Assembly: GCA_018268715.1 (NCBI GenBank)
Contig: JAFDVZ010000002.1
Coordinates: 1,004,149 to 1,068,148 of the forward strand
Source of the DNA: Acidobacteriota bacterium
GTDB taxonomy: Bacteria; Acidobacteriota; Terriglobia; Bryobacterales; Bryobacteraceae
DNA: 64,000 bases
Reading direction: 5' to 3'
Shown: piece by piece, positions 61,100-64,000 of the stretch
How positions within the stretch are numbered: position 1 is the first letter of the stretch
Layout of the letters: each line of letters opens with the position of its first letter
The notes under the pieces: model-generated
Told to the model about the DNA's origin: nothing
Database searches by the model: none
What the model saw: only the letters and a program-made list of their open reading frames with translations
Position numbers and translations under genes: made by a program

Positions 61100-62074
61100 T
61101 TGAAGCCTACCCTCGTTACCGGGGCTAGCGGATTCCTTGGGTGGCACGTCGCCCGCACCTTGATTGACGCCGGACATACGGTGCGGGCCCTGGTCCGCTC
61201 CTCGAGCAGCGTCCGCGACCTCGACGTCGAAATCGTCCGCGGCGATCTGCGGGACGCCGATTCCCTGCGCCGGGCCGCGGCGGGGTGCGGAGCGGTTTTC
61301 CACGTCGCGGCCGATTACCGGTTGTGGACCCGCGATGTGGCCGCCATGTACCAGTCCAACGTGGATGGCACCCGGAATCTGCTGGCGGCCGCCCGGGACG
61401 CCGGCGTCGAACGCTTTGTTTATACGAGCACGGTGGGCTGCATCGGCATGCCGCAGGACCATCCGGGCGATGAAACGAGCCCGGTCGGCATTGAGGATAT
61501 GACCGGGGCGTACAAGCGGTCGAAGTGGTTGGCCGAGCAGGAGGCGCTGAAATTTGCGCGATCGGGGTATCCGGTGGTGATTGTGAACCCGACCGCGCCG
61601 GTGGGGGATCACGATTTCAAGCCGACGCCGACGGGGAAGATCATCGTCGATTTCCTCAAGCGGGCTATGCCGGCCTACCTCGAAACGGGGTTAAACGTAG
61701 TAGACGCCGCCGATGTCGCCCAAGGCCACCTCGCCGCCTATCGGCACGGCCGCCCCGGAGAACGCTACGTGCTCGGCAGCCAAAACCTGACGCTTCGCGA
61801 GATCTTCGAGCATCTTTCTAAGATGAGCGGGTTACCGGCGCCCACCGTGCGCATCCCGTATGCGGTGGCTTACATTGCCGGTGTCGCCAGCACGGCCTGG
61901 GCCTCGGTTACCGGCTCGGAGCCTCGCGCCCCGCTGGACGGCGTGAAGATGGCCCGTAAGAAAATGTGGGTGACGCACGCCAAGGCGGCTCGGGAACTGA
62001 ACTATCAGCCCGGCCCTGCCGATCAAGGGCTGAGCAAGGCGGTGGATTGGTTCCGGGCGAGCGGGTACTGCTGA
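61100..62074 (+). CDS. hpnA: Hopanoid-associated NAD-dependent sugar epimerase/dehydrogenase (HpnA)
   Basis: 324 residues of the extended SDR family. The nucleotide-binding motif TGASGFLGWH lies at residues 6-15, the catalytic Tyr-x3-Lys in GAYKRSKW, and YTSTVGCIG and VNPTAPVGDHD are typical of HpnA. The family is consistently placed in hopanoid operons, yet its exact reaction is not well defined. It begins 16 bases after hpnH and ends four bases before hpnG. Confidence 0.92.
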   Translation: MKPTLVTGASGFLGWHVARTLIDAGHTVRALVRSSSSVRDLDVEIVRGDLRDADSLRRAAAGCGAVFHVAADYRLWTRDVAAMYQSNVDGTRNLLAAARDAGVERFVYTSTVGCIGMPQDHPGDETSPVGIEDMTGAYKRSKWLAEQEALKFARSGYPVVIVNPTAPVGDHDFKPTPTGKIIVDFLKRAMPAYLETGLNVVDAADVAQGHLAAYRHGRPGERYVLGSQNLTLREIFEHLSKMSGLPAPTVRIPYAVAYIAGVASTAWASVTGSEPRAPLDGVKMARKKMWVTHAKAARELNYQPGPADQGLSKAVDWFRASGYC

Positions 62075-62078
62075 GGCC

Positions 62079-62780
62079 ATGTCCGGGACCATATTAATAG
62101 TGGCGGCGGAGGCGCGCGAATTCGACGGTTTGATCGCCCGGGTCGGCGGACGCCCGCTCGCCTGGGGATTGCAGTTCGCTCGGGAAGCCGAACTGAACGG
62201 AAAGCGGGCCGTTATGGTGGCCCACGGCGCCGGGATGCGCATGGCGGCGGTGGCGGCCGATACCGCGCGGCGAAAGGTCGCGCCGGACGTCGTGGTGAGC
62301 ACGGGGTTTTGTGGGGCGCTCGATGCAGGGCTCGAAACAGGCTCCGTGTTTGTGGCGTCTTCGGTGATCCACCGCGAAAGCGGGGCGGTGTACCGGTGCT
62401 CGGAAGCGGGCGCCGGGCGGAGCAGAAGAGGGCTGCTGGCGTCCCAGGACCGGGTGGCCTGGACGGCCGAAGAGAAGGCGGAACTGCGCCGTACGGGCGC
62501 CCTGGCGGTGGAAATGGAAGCCGCCGCGGTGGCCGAGCGCGCGCAAACGTGGTCCGCGCCGTTTTACTGTATAAGAAGTGTGTCCGATTCCGCGGGGGAA
62601 GGTTTCGGGATCGATTTTAACCGTATGCGCGACCGGGACGGGCGTTTCAGCCGTCTGAGGATCGCTATGTCCGCGCTGGCGCGACCGTGGTCCAGAATTC
62701 CGTCGCTCGTGCGCCTGGACAACAATTGCCGTATTGCGGCGAAGTCGTTAGGAGAATTTCTTGCAAACTGTCGATTCTGA
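62079..62780 (+). CDS. hpnG: Hopanoid-associated phosphorylase/nucleosidase (HpnG)
   Basis: 233 residues of the PNP/UDP phosphorylase fold. The start motif ILIVAAEAREFDGL, the AHGAGMRMA and STGFCGALDAGL loops, and the ribose-binding AVEMEAAAVAERAQ are visible. HpnG removes adenine from adenosylhopane to give phosphoribosyl- or ribosylhopane. Its stop overlaps the next gene by 20 bases when that gene's TTG start is used. Confidence 0.93.
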   Translation: MSGTILIVAAEAREFDGLIARVGGRPLAWGLQFAREAELNGKRAVMVAHGAGMRMAAVAADTARRKVAPDVVVSTGFCGALDAGLETGSVFVASSVIHRESGAVYRCSEAGAGRSRRGLLASQDRVAWTAEEKAELRRTGALAVEMEAAAVAERAQTWSAPFYCIRSVSDSAGEGFGIDFNRMRDRDGRFSRLRIAMSALARPWSRIPSLVRLDNNCRIAAKSLGEFLANCRF

Positions 62781-63897
62781 GTGCGCCGTGCAGCCGGAGG
62801 CGCCGGGGTCCTTGTCGACCTCGAAGCCGGGCGCGACGATGCGCGCAGCGGTCTACAAGGGCTCAAGCACAATCTCTGTCGAGCAAGTTGGGGTTCCCGA
62901 AATCGGGCCGGGCGAGATGCTGGTGCGGGTGGAGGCGTGCGGGATCTGCCACACCGACCTCAAGAAGGTGGAGCACAACCTGCTGCCGCCGCCGCGCGTG
63001 TTCGGTCATGAGACGGCGGGCGTCGTCGCGGCCGTGGGAGAAGGCGTAACGAAATTCCAGCCGGGCGACGCGGTGATCGCGTTTCACCACATCCCGTGCC
63101 GGAACTGCTTCTATTGCGAGCACAAGCTGTATGCGCAGTGCGCCGGCTACAAACGGGTGGGCATTACGGCCGGCCACGGCGAGCCGGCGGGCGGCGGTTT
63201 CGCCCAGTACGTCCGCATCATGGATTGGATTGTCCGCGACGGCGTCGAGAAGATTCCGGCGGGCGTGCCGTTCGACCGGGCCTCGTTCGTCGAGCCCATC
63301 AACACCTGTCACAAGGCGGTGGTCCAGGTGGACCCGCAGCCGCGGGAGACCGTGGCGATTCTCGGGCAGGGGCCGATCGGCCTGATGTTCACCATGCTCG
63401 TGAAGCGGACCGGGGCGCGCATTTTCGCCACCGACACGCTCACGCGCCGCAGGGAGTTGTCCCGGCGCTTCGGGGCGGAAGAGTCCTACGACCCGCGCGA
63501 TCCGGCGTTTGAGGAAACCGTTCGCCAGGCGACGGCGGGCCGGGGAGCGGATCTGGTGATCGTGGCCGCCTCGGCGCGCGGCATCGTCGACCAGGCCATG
63601 AAGGCGTCCCGGCCGGGCAGCCGGATCCTGCTGTTTGCACAGACGTCGCACCAGGAGCGGGTGGAAGTGTCCGGCGCCGACATCTGTGTCGGAGAACGCA
63701 CAGTGTGCGGCGCATACAGCGCTTCCGTGGACCTTCAGAAGGAGTCCGCCCGGCTGGTTTTCAGCGGCGAATTGCCAGTGGAAGAGCTGATTTCTCATCG
63801 GGTTGCGCTGGATCAAATCGGTGAAGGAATTGAACTTGCGTTGCATCCGGGCGAGCAATCATTGAAAATAGTGGTTCAGCCACAGAGGTCAAAGTGA
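62761..63897 (+). CDS. Zinc-dependent MDR dehydrogenase in the hopanoid operon
   Basis: 378 residues from a TTG start at 62761, supported by AGGAG six bases before it; an ATG at 62839 (MRAAVYKG) would drop 26 residues. Catalytic zinc ligands are in EACGICHTD and FGHETAGVV with Glu in FVEPINTC; the structural zinc has CRNCFYCEHKLYAQC. The Rossmann motif is GQGPIGLMF. It reduces or oxidises an alcohol/aldehyde with NAD(P). The unusual start lies inside the end of hpnG, tying it to hopanoid side-chain synthesis. Reduction of ribosylhopane to bacteriohopanetetrol is an attractive but unproven role. Confidence 0.88.
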   Translation: MQTVDSECAVQPEAPGSLSTSKPGATMRAAVYKGSSTISVEQVGVPEIGPGEMLVRVEACGICHTDLKKVEHNLLPPPRVFGHETAGVVAAVGEGVTKFQPGDAVIAFHHIPCRNCFYCEHKLYAQCAGYKRVGITAGHGEPAGGGFAQYVRIMDWIVRDGVEKIPAGVPFDRASFVEPINTCHKAVVQVDPQPRETVAILGQGPIGLMFTMLVKRTGARIFATDTLTRRRELSRRFGAEESYDPRDPAFEETVRQATAGRGADLVIVAASARGIVDQAMKASRPGSRILLFAQTSHQERVEVSGADICVGERTVCGAYSASVDLQKESARLVFSGELPVEELISHRVALDQIGEGIELALHPGEQSLKIVVQPQRSK

Positions 63898-64000
63898 ATA
63901 CTCAGATGATGGCCGCCGTGCTCTATGGAAAGGAGCACCTGCAAATCGAGCCGGTGGCTGTTCCCACAATCAGCGAGGGCGATGTCCTGGTGCGTGTGCG
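63894..64000 (+). CDS. Second zinc-dependent MDR dehydrogenase (3' end beyond window)
   Basis: Only about 35 codons are visible. From a GTG at 63894, overlapping the preceding stop, or ATGs at 63906 and 63909, the protein reads MAAVLYGKEHLQIEP then VPTISEGDVLVRVR. This is the start of another GroES-like MDR dehydrogenase. The tandem placement suggests a duplicated pair or two steps on one substrate. Confidence 0.75.
   Translation, partial: MNTQMMAAVLYGKEHLQIEPVAVPTISEGDVLVRV

Noticed and set aside
62761..63897. The zinc dehydrogenase as the missing alcohol dehydrogenase of the microcompartment
   Set aside because: It is 14 kb away, within the hopanoid operon, and its N-terminal extension does not form an encapsulation-type helix.
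1..64000. CRISPR arrays, insertion sequences, prophage genes, rRNA
   Set aside because: No regularly spaced direct repeats, transposase or integrase motifs, phage structural proteins or rRNA sequence were seen.

Overview
GC-rich, tightly packed bacterial DNA. The gene content points to an Acidobacteriota member near Solibacter/Bryobacter. The clues are an Oar-type TonB-dependent receptor with an N-terminal carboxypeptidase-regulatory-like domain, DUF5107-TPR and DUF4091 glycan proteins, many signal-peptide glycoside hydrolases, a PVM-like microcompartment locus and an ispH-shc-hpnH-hpnA-hpnG hopanoid operon. This assignment is inferred from content; the window holds no rRNA. No gene-free stretch exceeds about 300 bases. 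I saw no insertion sequence, phage gene or CRISPR array.

Layout. 1-6.6 kb (minus strand): GH20-like hexosaminidase, APC permease, M20 peptidase and a truncated transglutaminase-like protein, in an overlapping series. 6.6-9.1 kb (plus): a GH42-like hydrolase, head to head with the GH20. 9.1-16.1 kb (minus): secreted esterase, TonB-dependent receptor and ROK regulator behind one strong promoter with a palindromic operator at its start site. 16.1-21.7 kb (minus): DUF4091, a small secreted protein and DUF5107-TPR, joined by start/stop overlaps. 21.8-24.7 kb (plus): zinc-ribbon protein, thioesterase, GH5 and GH26. 24.7-40 kb: mixed genes, comprising an acyl-CoA carboxylase subunit, orphan DNA methyltransferase, KirBac channel, secreted esterase, hybrid histidine kinase, ACT protein, tRNA-Glu(CTC), HDOD protein, second GH20-like enzyme, PhyH dioxygenase, sialidase/six-hairpin fusion, CXXCH protein and a VapBC-type module.

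40.3-49.2 kb is a complete metabolosome locus. An Fe-S BMC-T shell protein and a PduS/RnfC-like protein face left. An acyl kinase, PduL, three BMC-H, one BMC-P, a CoA-acylating aldehyde dehydrogenase, two more BMC-P, a class II aldolase and a DeoR regulator face right. Two near-consensus promoters overlap back to back in the divergent gap. The expected route is sugar phosphate to lactaldehyde plus DHAP (aldolase), then lactyl-CoA (ALDH), lactyl-phosphate (PduL) and lactate plus ATP (kinase). PduS and the Fe-S shell protein probably re-oxidise NADH, since no alcohol dehydrogenase is encoded here.

49.2-57 kb: a Fic protein with a damaged 5' end, then anmK, mutS, a small unknown gene and a GH67 alpha-glucuronidase, all four on the minus strand. 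57-64 kb (plus): the hopanoid operon, running with 4-base overlaps or short gaps into two tandem zinc-dependent dehydrogenases. The second is cut by the window edge. These are candidates for late hopanoid side-chain chemistry.
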